Under the pieces are notes generated by a model, which did no database searches, was not told the DNA's origin, and worked only from the letters and a program-made list of their open reading frames with translations. Both the position numbers and the translations under genes were made by a program. From a virus, in IMG/VR virus record IMGVR_UViG_3300049440_000140, positions 1 to 43,150 of that record: a DNA stretch of 43,150 nucleotides. One strand, given 5' to 3'. Shown piece after piece: positions 32,948-38,627 of the stretch (the stretch's first letter is position 1; each line of letters opens with the position of its first letter).

Positions 32948-33169
32948 CTAGGCGCCACCAGCTCCATCGCTCGAGCGTAGGAATGCGCTGGGCGACGACG
33001 GGCGGGGTGCTGGCCGTGCTATCTCTGCGTTCAGGCCAAGCCGAATGGCGCGTCGGATGGCGACCGACAGTGGGGTTCCTGCCTGCTCCGCGCGACGCTC
33101 GAGCACCTGGTAGTCCGCTTCGGTGAGTCGGACGTGAATGGTGCGAGCCTTTACTGGTAGTTTGGGCAT
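32948..33169 (-). CDS. Ribbon-helix-helix transcriptional regulator
   Basis: 73 residues. TIHVRLTEADYQVLERRAEQ then AGTPLSVAIRRAIRLGL (10-46) is a complete RHH (Arc/CopG/MetJ) unit: a DNA-contact strand with alternating residues, then two helices with the G-x-P/S turn. The C-terminus is a flexible Pro/Ser tail. RHH dimers bind inverted or tandem repeats; a perfect 10+10 bp inverted repeat covers its promoter, so it likely represses itself. The ATG is 7 nt after the -10 box with no Shine-Dalgarno, implying a leaderless message. Confidence 0.85.
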   Translation of the reverse strand: MPKLPVKARTIHVRLTEADYQVLERRAEQAGTPLSVAIRRAIRLGLNAEIARPAPRPSSPSAFLRSSDGAGGA

Positions 33170-33172
33170 GTA

Positions 33173-33204
33173 TGACAGTGTAACACCTATGTACTACACT
33201 GTCA
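33173..33204. promoter_or_regulatory. Operator: 10+10 bp inverted repeat at the RHH promoter
   Basis: TGACAGTGTA (33173-33182) and TACACTGTCA (33195-33204) are perfect reverse complements 12 nt apart. One arm covers the -10 box and the other the -35 box of the RHH gene, the arrangement expected for autorepression. Confidence 0.65.
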
Positions 33205-33205
33205 C
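33177..33205 (-). promoter_or_regulatory. Promoter of the RHH regulator
   Basis: Leftward GTGACA (33205-33200; five of six to TTGACA), 17-nt spacer, TACACT (33182-33177), then 7 nt to ATG 33169. Transcription could also feed TerL downstream. Confidence 0.55.
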
Positions 33206-33217
33206 GCACGACCATGC

Positions 33218-33541
33218 TCACGTCTCGGGGGGGATGACCAACAGACCGTTGATCGACTGGCCGTTAGTGGTCACGTCCACTGAGCTGGGCGCCTTGCCAT
33301 AGCCTCGATCGGCCGCGAACTCCAGCGCACGCATGAAGTTCGGATGGTTGGGCGCCTCGAGCAGCTTCTCCACGTTCGCGACAGTCTTAGCGCGTGAGGC
33401 TATAAGCTGCATCTTGCGGCGGAACATCTCAGGTGAGGCACCTGGGCCAGGTCGTTTTGGGTTATCGCCTTTAGGCGTATTCCCTTGTTCGGCGCCGTAA
33501 CTAGTTGCGTTAGCGGACTTTTGGCCTTTTCTGCCGGCCAC
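33218..33541 (-). CDS. Candidate terminase small subunit
   Basis: 107 residues from GTG 33541, overlapping the upstream TAG as TAGTG. Basic flexible N-terminus (GRKGQKSANATSYG, GDNPKRPGP), a helical core (EMFRRKMQLIASRAKTVANV, EKLLEAPNHPNFMRALEFAA) and a DRGYGKAPSSVDV tail like that at the end of some phage small-terminase-type proteins. Position one gene before TerL supports TerS, which recognises phage DNA for packaging. The sequence match is limited; a DNA-binding accessory is the alternative. Confidence 0.45.
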   Translation of the reverse strand: MAGRKGQKSANATSYGAEQGNTPKGDNPKRPGPGASPEMFRRKMQLIASRAKTVANVEKLLEAPNHPNFMRALEFAADRGYGKAPSSVDVTTNGQSINGLLVIPPET

Positions 33542-33765
33542 TAGTAGGATCCCTTAGAGCGGACGATTTGCTTGCCGCCTTTCGCGCCGACCTTGGCCGC
33601 ATTAGCGATGCCTTGCTTAACGGCTTCGTCAGCGGATGCGGCGCGAGCGGGAAGTCCTGTAATGCCGTGGCCGAGGAACTCTTTGCCGACGCTAGGCGGG
33701 GCAGAGGTTTCGCCCTTTTCGGTAGCGTAGGCCCATCGGCGTTGGGCTTGAGAGACTGGAGGCAT
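33541..33765 (-). CDS. Small basic phage protein (SQAQRR type)
   Basis: 74 residues from ATG 33765; an upstream in-frame ATG exists but the SQAQRRWAYATEKGE opening matches a common class of small phage head-region proteins that start near this motif. It continues GKEFLGHGITGLPARAASAD and ends in a basic helix (NAAKVGAKGGKQIVRSKG). Likely binds DNA or a head protein. It is the first late gene left of the divergent control region; no ribosome site is seen. Confidence 0.6.
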   Translation of the reverse strand: MPPVSQAQRRWAYATEKGETSAPPSVGKEFLGHGITGLPARAASADEAVKQGIANAAKVGAKGGKQIVRSKGSY

Positions 33766-33795
33766 GTGGGAATGTGTGTGGAGTGTGGAAAAGAA

Positions 33796-33850
33796 AGTCA
33801 AGCGTTTCTCGATCTTTCCTCTTGACACAGTAGCGGGCTATATGTACTCT
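33796..33850. promoter_or_regulatory. Divergent control region between late and early arms
   Basis: Rightward: TTGACA (33822-33827), 17-nt spacer with TAGCGGGCTA (33831-33840), TACTCT (33845-33850), 29 nt before ATG 33880. Leftward: TTGACT (33801-33796) faces the late genes but its -10 is weak (CACATT-like, near ATG 33765). The rightward promoter is the clearest near-consensus one in the window. Confidence 0.6.
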
Positions 33851-33860
33851 AGTGTTGTCT

Positions 33861-33879
33861 CTAACTGAGGTCCGCCAGA
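33861..33879 (+). repeat. Start-associated sequence, copy 1
   Basis: CTAACTGAGGTCCGCCAGA directly before ATG 33880. Shares CTGAG...TCCGCCA with copies at 34165, 34720 and 35791; GAGG serves as ribosome site. Confidence 0.55.
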
Positions 33880-34164
33880 ATGCGACGCAATTACGAGGAA
33901 GATAACGAGACGTTCTCGAGCGAGAACTACACGGTGCGTGGCTGGAGCGGGATCGCTTTCTATGTGCAGGGTTGGGAGACTGAGCCCGACGAGGATACTG
34001 AGTGGTCAGGTTACGAGACGAGGACTGGCCGCGTGCTCGTCGTGATGGTCGGTGATGATCGGCAGCACGCGGTGGACGCGGATGACCTGACGCCGCTAGC
34101 TGAGGACGAGTTTTGCCACTCCTGCGGGCAGATCGGTTGTGGACACAACGTTCCCTCCCGCTAG
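33880..34164 (+). CDS. First early protein, small with a Cys/His cluster
   Basis: 94 residues. Acidic N-terminal half with beta strands (YTVRGWSGIAFYVQGWETEP, TGRVLVVMVGDDRQHAVDAD) and a C-terminal FCHSCGQIGCGH zinc site. As the first gene of the early arm under the strongest promoter it is likely made soon after infection and may act on the host. No family recognised. Confidence 0.7.
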   Translation: MRRNYEEDNETFSSENYTVRGWSGIAFYVQGWETEPDEDTEWSGYETRTGRVLVVMVGDDRQHAVDADDLTPLAEDEFCHSCGQIGCGHNVPSR

Positions 34165-34202
34165 TTCCCTTCCAATCCCTGAGTGAGAGGAGATTTCCGC
34201 CA
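34165..34202 (+). repeat. Start-associated sequence, copy 2
   Basis: The whole gap between two early genes: TTCCCTTCCAATCCCTGAG, an extra GAGAGGAG, then TTTCCGCCA before ATG 34203. It is the longest copy and includes a strong Shine-Dalgarno. Confidence 0.6.
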
Positions 34203-34424
34203 ATGAAAGAGCGCTGCAATGCATGCGGCCAGGCGCGCGTCGCGGGCAAGTCTGACGTGATGCTTTGGAAGGCCGTTGACGGCGAGCATGTCGAGTATCC
34301 GAAGCTTCACCGGGAATGCGTCGGGAATTGGATCTGCGCCGACGGATCGCTGGTGACGATCAGCTTCCACAGCTTTTTGGCCGGGTCGCGCAGTCCTGAC
34401 AATTCGCTTCTGCCAGCCCGATAG
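34203..34424 (+). CDS. Small zinc-finger early protein
   Basis: 73 residues. MKERCNACGQARVAG, later HREC and a further Cys (CVGNWIC), make a CxxC...HxxC type metal site in a compact fold. The start is set by the conserved leader and AGGAG at ATG 34203; an upstream in-frame ATG lies inside the preceding gene. Function unknown. Confidence 0.65.
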   Translation: MKERCNACGQARVAGKSDVMLWKAVDGEHVEYPKLHRECVGNWICADGSLVTISFHSFLAGSRSPDNSLLPAR

Positions 34425-34503
34425 CACGTCTCGCGCGGTAGCTGGCAGGTCCGGAGTCATAACCGGCGCGCGATTGTAGGCTCACTATTCACAAGGGGTT
34501 ACG

Positions 34504-34719
34504 ATGCGCGGTTCACTGACGCGGTTCGGGATTGACTTGCAGCGAATGGACGCCGAGGACGATGCCGCGCGGCGCGAACGGTTTGAAACGCCATCGCAAC
34601 CGTTGGCCGATAGACGGCGGGCGCGGTACATCGACCTGCTGGACGCAACCGTTGGGCCGATTGACGATACGTGGCGCGAGATCATGCGCGTCCGTGCGAT
34701 CCGCGAAGTGTCCCGTTAG
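34504..34719 (+). CDS. Small basic helical early protein
   Basis: 71 residues with AAGGGG six bases before ATG 34504. Mostly helical and Arg-rich (QRMDAEDDAARRERFETPSQ, LADRRRARYIDLLDATVG, WREIMRVRAIREVSR). No cysteines, unlike its neighbours. The 79-nt gap before it shows no clear promoter. Function unknown. Confidence 0.6.
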   Translation: MRGSLTRFGIDLQRMDAEDDAARRERFETPSQPLADRRRARYIDLLDATVGPIDDTWREIMRVRAIREVSR

Positions 34720-34747
34720 TCCCCTTCTACCCTGAGAGTATCCGCCA
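34720..34747 (+). repeat. Start-associated sequence, copy 3
   Basis: The whole gap between stop and next ATG: TCCCCTTCTACCCTGAGAG then TATCCGCCA. Aligns with copies 2 and 4. Confidence 0.6.
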
Positions 34748-35095
34748 ATGTCAAACGCTTATAACGGCTGGACCAATTACGAAACGTGGAACGCCAAGCT
34801 CTGGATGGACAATGACGAGGGTTCGCAGGGCTATTGGGCCGAGCGCGCGCAGCAGCTCTATAACGATGCCGAAGCGGATCATCCGTTCACCCGAGACGAA
34901 CGCGCGACACTGGACCTGTCCGACGAGTTGAAACATGAGCATGAGGCGAACATGCCCGAACTCGAGCCTTCCTTCTACTCCGACATTCTGAACGCGGCAC
35001 TGTCTGAGGTGAACTGGTACGAAATCGCCGAGTCGCTGATCGGAGACGTCGACAAAGAGGCCGAGGTTACGGCCGATGCTGAGGATGGCGAGTAG
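34748..35095 (+). CDS. DUF7249-type phage protein
   Basis: 115 residues. The opening NAYNGWTNYETWNAKLWMDN is the hallmark of a small protein family widespread on phages and plasmids (YNGWTNYETWxVxLWxDN). It is followed by helices (GYWAERAQQLYNDAEADHPF, DELKHEHEANMPELEPSFY) and an acidic end. The biochemical role of the family is not known to me. Start ATG 34748 follows the conserved leader. Confidence 0.75.
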   Translation: MSNAYNGWTNYETWNAKLWMDNDEGSQGYWAERAQQLYNDAEADHPFTRDERATLDLSDELKHEHEANMPELEPSFYSDILNAALSEVNWYEIAESLIGDVDKEAEVTADAEDGE

Positions 35096-35098
35096 TTC

Positions 35099-35127
35099 TT
35101 GCCCTTCACTAGCGGGCTATATACTTT
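35099..35127 (+). promoter_or_regulatory. Promoter of the HTH gene (probably leaderless)
   Basis: TTGCCC (35099-35104), 17-nt spacer containing CACTAGCGGGCTA (35107-35119), TACTTT (35122-35127), then 7 nt to ATG 35135. TATACT at 35120-35125 is an alternative -10 with a 15-nt spacer. Confidence 0.55.
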
Positions 35128-35134
35128 GGTCTAC

Positions 35135-35383
35135 ATGACTGAACTCTGGCGAAAACGCTGGCTCAAGCGAGACGCGACCGCTCGGCACCGGATCACCTGG
35201 ACCGAGCTGGTCGCCTGGGCTGAATCAGCCGGCGTCCATCGCACGCATGCTCAAAAAGTCTTCCGAGGCGAACGGGCGTCGGCAAAGCTCGAGGCGGCTT
35301 TTCAGGAGCACTTCGGTTTCCCGATGCGCGGGGCAGCTTACGAGTATCAGGACGGGAGTCGATACGGGAAGGCTGCCCCATGA
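35135..35383 (+). CDS. Helix-turn-helix DNA-binding protein
   Basis: 82 residues from ATG 35135. ITWTELVAWAESAGVHRTHA then QKVFRGERASAKLEAAFQEH resembles a Cro/C1-type HTH: helix, turn with G-V-H, recognition helix, then the FRGER...LE pattern. It has its own promoter containing the TAGCGGGCTA palindrome, so it may read that element, including in the promoters at 33822 and 35756; this link is inference. No Shine-Dalgarno is seen, matching a leaderless transcript. Confidence 0.65.
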   Translation: MTELWRKRWLKRDATARHRITWTELVAWAESAGVHRTHAQKVFRGERASAKLEAAFQEHFGFPMRGAAYEYQDGSRYGKAAP

Positions 35384-35646
35384 TCCCGACATTCACCAGT
35401 TACGTCTTCGAGTACCAGCGGGAGGGTGATCCAATGACGAAAGCAGAGGCGCGGCGCATTGCGACGAGATTGTTCGGGGCACCGGGCTACGTCCGCGACC
35501 GTGGGGCGGAACTGAAACCGCGTTATCTGGTCCTGACCGACGAAGGATCTTCGTCTACCATTCGCGGCGCGGGCCACACATGGGAGCAAGCGACCGCCGA
35601 CGCACTACGCACACGCGCTGCCTCGATTGAGAAGGGTGGCCGATGA
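35380..35646 (+). CDS. Small early protein
   Basis: 88 residues from ATG 35380 (ATGA overlap with the HTH gene, GGAAGG upstream). A second start at ATG 35434 has an even better GGGAGGG and would give 70 residues beginning MTKAEARRIATRLFGAPGYV. The domain is mixed alpha/beta (LKPRYLVLTDEGSSSTI, TWEQATADALRTRAASIEKG). No family recognised. Confidence 0.6.
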   Translation: MIPTFTSYVFEYQREGDPMTKAEARRIATRLFGAPGYVRDRGAELKPRYLVLTDEGSSSTIRGAGHTWEQATADALRTRAASIEKGGR

Positions 35647-35759
35647 TCCGTCTCCGAATCGCGCTGTCAGTAGCCGCGGCGATTATGTGGGTGCTGGCCT
35701 ATCGACGAGTCACGCGTGACATCCGTTCTGTTGCACTCGAGCGTGCAAACAGTCCTTGA
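35643..35759 (+). CDS. Tiny membrane protein (38 residues)
   Basis: ATG 35643 overlaps the upstream stop as ATGA; TGA 35757-35759. Product MIRLRIALSVAAAIMWVLAY followed by a charged tail (RRVTRDIRSVALERANSP) is one hydrophobic helix plus a basic end. The coupled start and clean membrane profile suggest it is real. Its last codons overlap the -35 box of the next promoter. Confidence 0.5.
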   Translation: MIRLRIALSVAAAIMWVLAYRRVTRDIRSVALERANSP

Positions 35760-35784
35760 CTTTCAGTAGCGCGCTATTAACTTG
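35756..35784 (+). promoter_or_regulatory. Early promoter upstream of the Cys-rich gene
   Basis: TTGACT (35756-35761), then AGTAGCGCGCTA (35765-35776, perfect TAGCGCGCTA palindrome) and TTAACT (35777-35782, 15-nt spacer). It resembles 33822-33850 but has a weaker -10. ATG 35815 follows with a start-associated sequence. Confidence 0.45.
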
Positions 35785-35790
35785 CCGTTG

Positions 35791-35814
35791 TCCCTTCACT
35801 GAGTCATTCCGCCA
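35791..35814 (+). repeat. Start-associated sequence, copy 4
   Basis: TCCCTTCACTGAGTCATTCC then GCCA before ATG 35815; aligned with copies 1-3. It lacks a good Shine-Dalgarno, so the conserved part is not simply the ribosome site. Confidence 0.55.
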
Positions 35815-36264
35815 ATGCCTTGCCTCCCGTTCGATTCCTGCCTCCATCCGCGCCTCGAGGGCGATGTATCAGGCGGGACGTTCGACGACCATCGCACCGT
35901 CCGCGGTCTCTGCCCCGACTGTTGCGAGTACATCGTCGTAACCGACTACGCCTCCACGCTTTCCACCTCGCGCAAGATGACGCAGCAAGAACTCGTCGCG
36001 TGGCACAGGGAGACGTGTTTCGGGATCACCTGCACCGAATGTGACACCGACTTCGGCGCAGTTCACCAGGACGAATGCGGCGATACATGCCAACGCGCGC
36101 CGGGCAGCGACATCTGCTTGCAATGCTCGGCCCAGAACGAGGCGATGGCCTATTACGGCTCGCTGTATCGTGCTGGCGCACTCGGTCCTGTCCGTTCCGA
36201 ATACAACGACCGCGAGGAGTTCGAGGCCGCAGTTATCGACGCCGGGATGGGGCATCTCCTATGA
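35815..36264 (+). CDS. Cys-rich multi-zinc-site early protein
   Basis: 149 residues with three Cys groups: LCPDCCEY (~33), FGITCTECDTDF...HQDEC (~69-90) and CLQCSAQNEAM (~105). The pattern suggests two or three zinc ribbons in tandem. The C-terminal part is an acidic helix (NDREEFEAAVIDAGM). No family recognised. Follows its own promoter. Confidence 0.65.
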   Translation: MPCLPFDSCLHPRLEGDVSGGTFDDHRTVRGLCPDCCEYIVVTDYASTLSTSRKMTQQELVAWHRETCFGITCTECDTDFGAVHQDECGDTCQRAPGSDICLQCSAQNEAMAYYGSLYRAGALGPVRSEYNDREEFEAAVIDAGMGHLL

Positions 36265-36446
36265 GCAGCGACCGCCCCGAAGTCGATACCTGCGACCGCT
36301 GCGACCTCATCGCCTATCCGCTCTATATCTGCGCCGGCGACCGCGTTTGCTCGACCTGCGTCAAGTCCGACGCGAGCGAAAACCTTTGCCGCGCGTGCGA
36401 GGAAACGATGGAGAACTGGACGAGGGATGACCATGCCCGCGCCTAA
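36261..36446 (+). CDS. Three-CxxC zinc-ribbon mini-protein
   Basis: 61 residues from ATG 36261 in an ATGA overlap. CDRC (11), CSTC (~31) and CRAC (~43) give three CxxC pairs in a 35-residue span, i.e. one or two zinc ions in a very small fold, then an acidic tail. Function unknown; likely a protein- or nucleic-acid-contact module. Confidence 0.6.
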   Translation: MSSDRPEVDTCDRCDLIAYPLYICAGDRVCSTCVKSDASENLCRACEETMENWTRDDHARA

Positions 36447-36651
36447 ATACCACCTACCCCTTGGAGTGCAGGACGCCGAGGCAAAACGAGCAATGGCGAG
36501 CACTTGCGCCGTCCGCGACTTCGGTCCCGATACCATGCTCTGGGTCGTCGCTGGCACCGTCAAACGCTTGCGCGAGAAGGGCTATACCGTGACCGGCGAG
36601 TTTACCGACGATGGCGGCTATCGCATGTCGGTAACTGGAGCCCCGGAATGA
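36433..36651 (+). CDS. Small early protein before the annealing protein
   Basis: 72 residues from ATG 36433, with GAGGG seven bases before it (ATG 36427 is in frame but lacks spacing). Helix AEAKRAMASTCAVRDF followed by two strands (DTMLWVVAGTVKRLREKGYT, GEFTDDGGYRMSVTG). Coupled by ATGA to the recombination gene, so it may assist it. No family recognised. Confidence 0.6.
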   Translation: MPAPKYHLPLGVQDAEAKRAMASTCAVRDFGPDTMLWVVAGTVKRLREKGYTVTGEFTDDGGYRMSVTGAPE

Positions 36652-37424
36652 GCGGCGAGAATCGTTGGCGAGACATTGCCGCACCGCTCCCGGCCAGCGC
36701 GATTCAGTGGCGGCAGGATGGCAAGGCGACTGCGCGCGGCGGGAAGTTCTTTGCTCGCTTTGTGGCCTACATCGACGCGCAATTCGTGCGCGAACGTCTC
36801 GATTCAGTCGTCCCCGGCGAATGGACCCTAGCCCTAGATCCGCTGCCAACGCTGGATATGGCGTCGAACAACGAGGAGCCGTTCGCCTTCAAGGCTCGCC
36901 TCACGATCGTCGGCGTCGCGCGCGAGGACGTCGGATCAGGCAAGGACTACAAAACGGCCAGCTCCGATGCCTTCAAGCGTGCCGCGGTTCGCTTCGGCAT
37001 CGCGCACGAACTGTACGCCTATGAACAGAATTGGGTCGAAGTGGACGGCGATGGCAAATACGCCAAGCCAGTCGAGGACCCAGCATCTGCCTATGCCAAG
37101 CGGCAGTCTCGTGCCTCTCAGAGCCAGCCAGAGGCCAAAGCGCCCCAGTCTGGCAGTCCTGCCAAGTCGGGCGGATACGTGAAGGTCATGCCCTTTGGCA
37201 AGTTCAAGGGGACCTCGATGGGCGAACTGGCCTCGGCGGAACTCGAGCGCACCAAGAAATGGTGTACCGAAACCGACGCGGCGAAGTTCAAGGATCTCAT
37301 CGCCACCTGTAACTCTATCCTCGCAGACCGATCGCTAGGCGTGCCAGTCACGGACGAGGAACGCGACGCGATTGCAACCGCGCGTCTCGCAGCGCCGGCC
37401 GATGACCTCGACTTGCCCTTTTAG
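36648..37424 (+). CDS. Rad52/Rad22-family single-strand annealing protein with SSB-like tip
   Basis: 258 residues from ATG 36648 (ATGA overlap). The N-terminal domain fits Rad52-type phage annealing proteins: FFARFVAYIDAQFVRERLDS, ARLTIVGVAREDVGSGKDYK, then SSDAFKRAAVRFGIAHELYA, the conserved D(A)xKRAAxxFGI..LY helix. A Pro/Ser/Gln linker leads to MPFGKFKGTSMGELASAELE, a PFGKxKG module like ExoX C-terminal/DUF3820. The last residues DDLDLPF mimic the SSB C-terminal peptide that recruits repair proteins. It probably anneals phage DNA; the tip may dock host partners. Confidence 0.8.
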   Translation: MSGENRWRDIAAPLPASAIQWRQDGKATARGGKFFARFVAYIDAQFVRERLDSVVPGEWTLALDPLPTLDMASNNEEPFAFKARLTIVGVAREDVGSGKDYKTASSDAFKRAAVRFGIAHELYAYEQNWVEVDGDGKYAKPVEDPASAYAKRQSRASQSQPEAKAPQSGSPAKSGGYVKVMPFGKFKGTSMGELASAELERTKKWCTETDAAKFKDLIATCNSILADRSLGVPVTDEERDAIATARLAAPADDLDLPF

Positions 37425-37820
37425 ATGACCATCTATCCGGCCCCGAAACCCGCCAAGCGGGAGAAGCAAGCCCGAAAGCCCATGAAGAAACGGAAGCCCT
37501 CGGCTAAAGAAACGGCGCGGAGCATGGGAACGCTGGCACGCAGACTGTTCGTCGCGAGTCTGCCCTGTGCGGCCTGTGGCATCGTCGGCTATTCGGTCTC
37601 GGCGCACCTGTTGGGCAACGGTGGCATCGGGCGCAAGAAGGACCACACGACAACCGGCCCCCTTTGCCGGGCGCGCGGCATTCTCCCAGGCTGCCACAAC
37701 ATGTACGATGAGCGGCGATACCTATTCGACTCGATGTACCCGGAGTTCAACGCGGTCGAGGTCGCAGCCGAAACGGAGCGGGCGTGGGTTCAGCGTAGCG
37801 ACGCGGGAGGGGAGCGGTGA
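37425..37820 (+). CDS. HNH-like nuclease (Ref/DUF968-type zinc finger)
   Basis: 131 residues, starting directly after the annealing-protein stop. Basic N-terminus (KREKQARKPMKKRKPSAKET). The core LPCAACGIVGYSVSAHLLGN then GGIGRKKDHTTTGPLCRARG and GCHNMYDERRYLFD gives CxxC...AH...GRKxD...LC...CH, the beta-beta-alpha-metal pattern of HNH-like phage recombination nucleases. It follows an annealing protein and fits a RusA-containing repair set. Specific family uncertain. Confidence 0.65.
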   Translation: MTIYPAPKPAKREKQARKPMKKRKPSAKETARSMGTLARRLFVASLPCAACGIVGYSVSAHLLGNGGIGRKKDHTTTGPLCRARGILPGCHNMYDERRYLFDSMYPEFNAVEVAAETERAWVQRSDAGGER

Positions 37821-38005
37821 GCCGATTTCAGAAAGCGACGGCGGCATGGGACCGGGAAGTCGATGAGGTCGCGGCGTCGCTCGTCGAGGGCGGCATGGTG
37901 CCCTTCGAGGCGATGATCAAGGCAACGCAGATCGTGCGCGAGCGTCGCCAGCAACGAAAACGCAGTCCAGTGGCGTCCCCTGAGAGAGAGCCGAGCAATG
38001 GGTGA
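37817..38005 (+). CDS. Small helical early protein
   Basis: 62 residues from GTG 37817 with a strong GGGAGGGGAG before it. Helices FQKATAAWDREVDEVAASLV and PFEAMIKATQIVRERRQQRK, then a tail SPVASPEREPSNG encoded by the start-associated repeat of the next gene. Function unknown. Confidence 0.6.
   Translation: MSRFQKATAAWDREVDEVAASLVEGGMVPFEAMIKATQIVRERRQQRKRSPVASPEREPSNG
37977..37997 (+). repeat. Start-associated sequence, GAGAG type
   Basis: CCCCTGAGAGAGAGCCGAGC plus A before ATG 37998, lying inside the upstream gene where it encodes PEREPSN. Confidence 0.55.
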
Positions 38006-38219
38006 CCCAAAAAGCGCTTTTCAGGTCGGCGATTCTGCTGAGTTCCGCGCCGAATCGCGATTCAACAATAAGACCCGTGACGGGCAAATCGTCACCATCG
38101 AGTCGCGTCGCGCGGCGTCGGTATTCGACTTCAACGTCTGCTTTCCTGACGGAACGCGCATGCCAGCGAAAGCGCACGAGCTGTTTCCGCTCGCCGCCGA
38201 TCCCGCCCATGTCCGCTAG
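37998..38219 (+). CDS. Small SH3-like barrel protein
   Basis: 73 residues, overlapping the upstream gene by 8 nt. Five short strands (FQVGDSAEFRAESRF, DGQIVTIESRR, VFDFNVCFPDGTRMPAKAHE, LFPL) resemble an SH3/agenet-like barrel. It parallels the protein at 41818-42051 (YTIVFDDGQICYADTDELSP), so the two may be diverged paralogues. Possible nucleic-acid or protein binding. Confidence 0.6.
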   Translation: MGDPKSAFQVGDSAEFRAESRFNNKTRDGQIVTIESRRAASVFDFNVCFPDGTRMPAKAHELFPLAADPAHVR

Positions 38220-38433
38220 CGATCCCTCCGAAATCTGCCGTGGCGACAAGGCGTGTGGGCGCGAGATCCCGGCTGGCCAGGAATACCGCTGCCTCGATTG
38301 CGACGCAGTGATGCACAAGGACTGCCTACGCTGGCATTGCGGCGCCGACGAGAAGGACCGCGCCATCTACCGGCTTGAAGGTATCAACCAGGAACTACGC
38401 AACGCGCTAGAGCGAATCGCGGAGACGAGATGA
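38209..38433 (+). CDS. Treble-clef zinc-finger (C1/PHD/RING-like) protein
   Basis: 74 residues from ATG 38209. ICRGDKACGREIPAGQEYRC, LDCDAVMHKDCLRWHC gives C-x5-C...CxxC-x4-HxxC-x4-HxC, the cross-braced spacing of C1/PHD/RING fingers, then a charged coiled-coil helix (GINQELRNALERIAETR). Such fingers are unusual in phages and usually bind proteins. It opens with MSASDPSE, the start motif shared with following genes. Confidence 0.6.
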   Translation: MSASDPSEICRGDKACGREIPAGQEYRCLDCDAVMHKDCLRWHCGADEKDRAIYRLEGINQELRNALERIAETR

Positions 38434-38627
38434 GAACATATTGCCCGGTCTGCCAGGGTATCGGTTCGATCGTCGATCAGACGCTATTCAAGAACGGTCC
38501 TGTCTTCTGGGGCGGCCCGCTGCCGCGCGTGACGTGTCCGAACTGCGCGGGCGAGAAGTTCGTCGGCACGCCTGACGTAGCCAATCCGCTCATCCCCGAC
38601 GATTTGGAGATTCCGCGTGGACGCTAG
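38430..38627 (+). CDS. Zinc-ribbon protein with DnaJ-type CxxCxG pair
   Basis: 65 residues, ATGA overlap with the finger gene and GGAGACGAG upstream. CPVCQGIG (5-12) and CPNCAGEKF (~36-44) match one DnaJ-type CxxCxGxG half-site pair forming a single zinc. The tail is acidic and Pro-rich. May be a chaperone-like or host-binding factor; unproved. Confidence 0.6.
   Translation: MRTYCPVCQGIGSIVDQTLFKNGPVFWGGPLPRVTCPNCAGEKFVGTPDVANPLIPDDLEIPRGR

Noticed and set aside
33831-35119. TAGCGGGCTA copies as CRISPR or attachment repeats
   Set aside because: Copies are single, scattered, and mostly tied to promoter boxes; no spacers, no integrase, no tRNA target.
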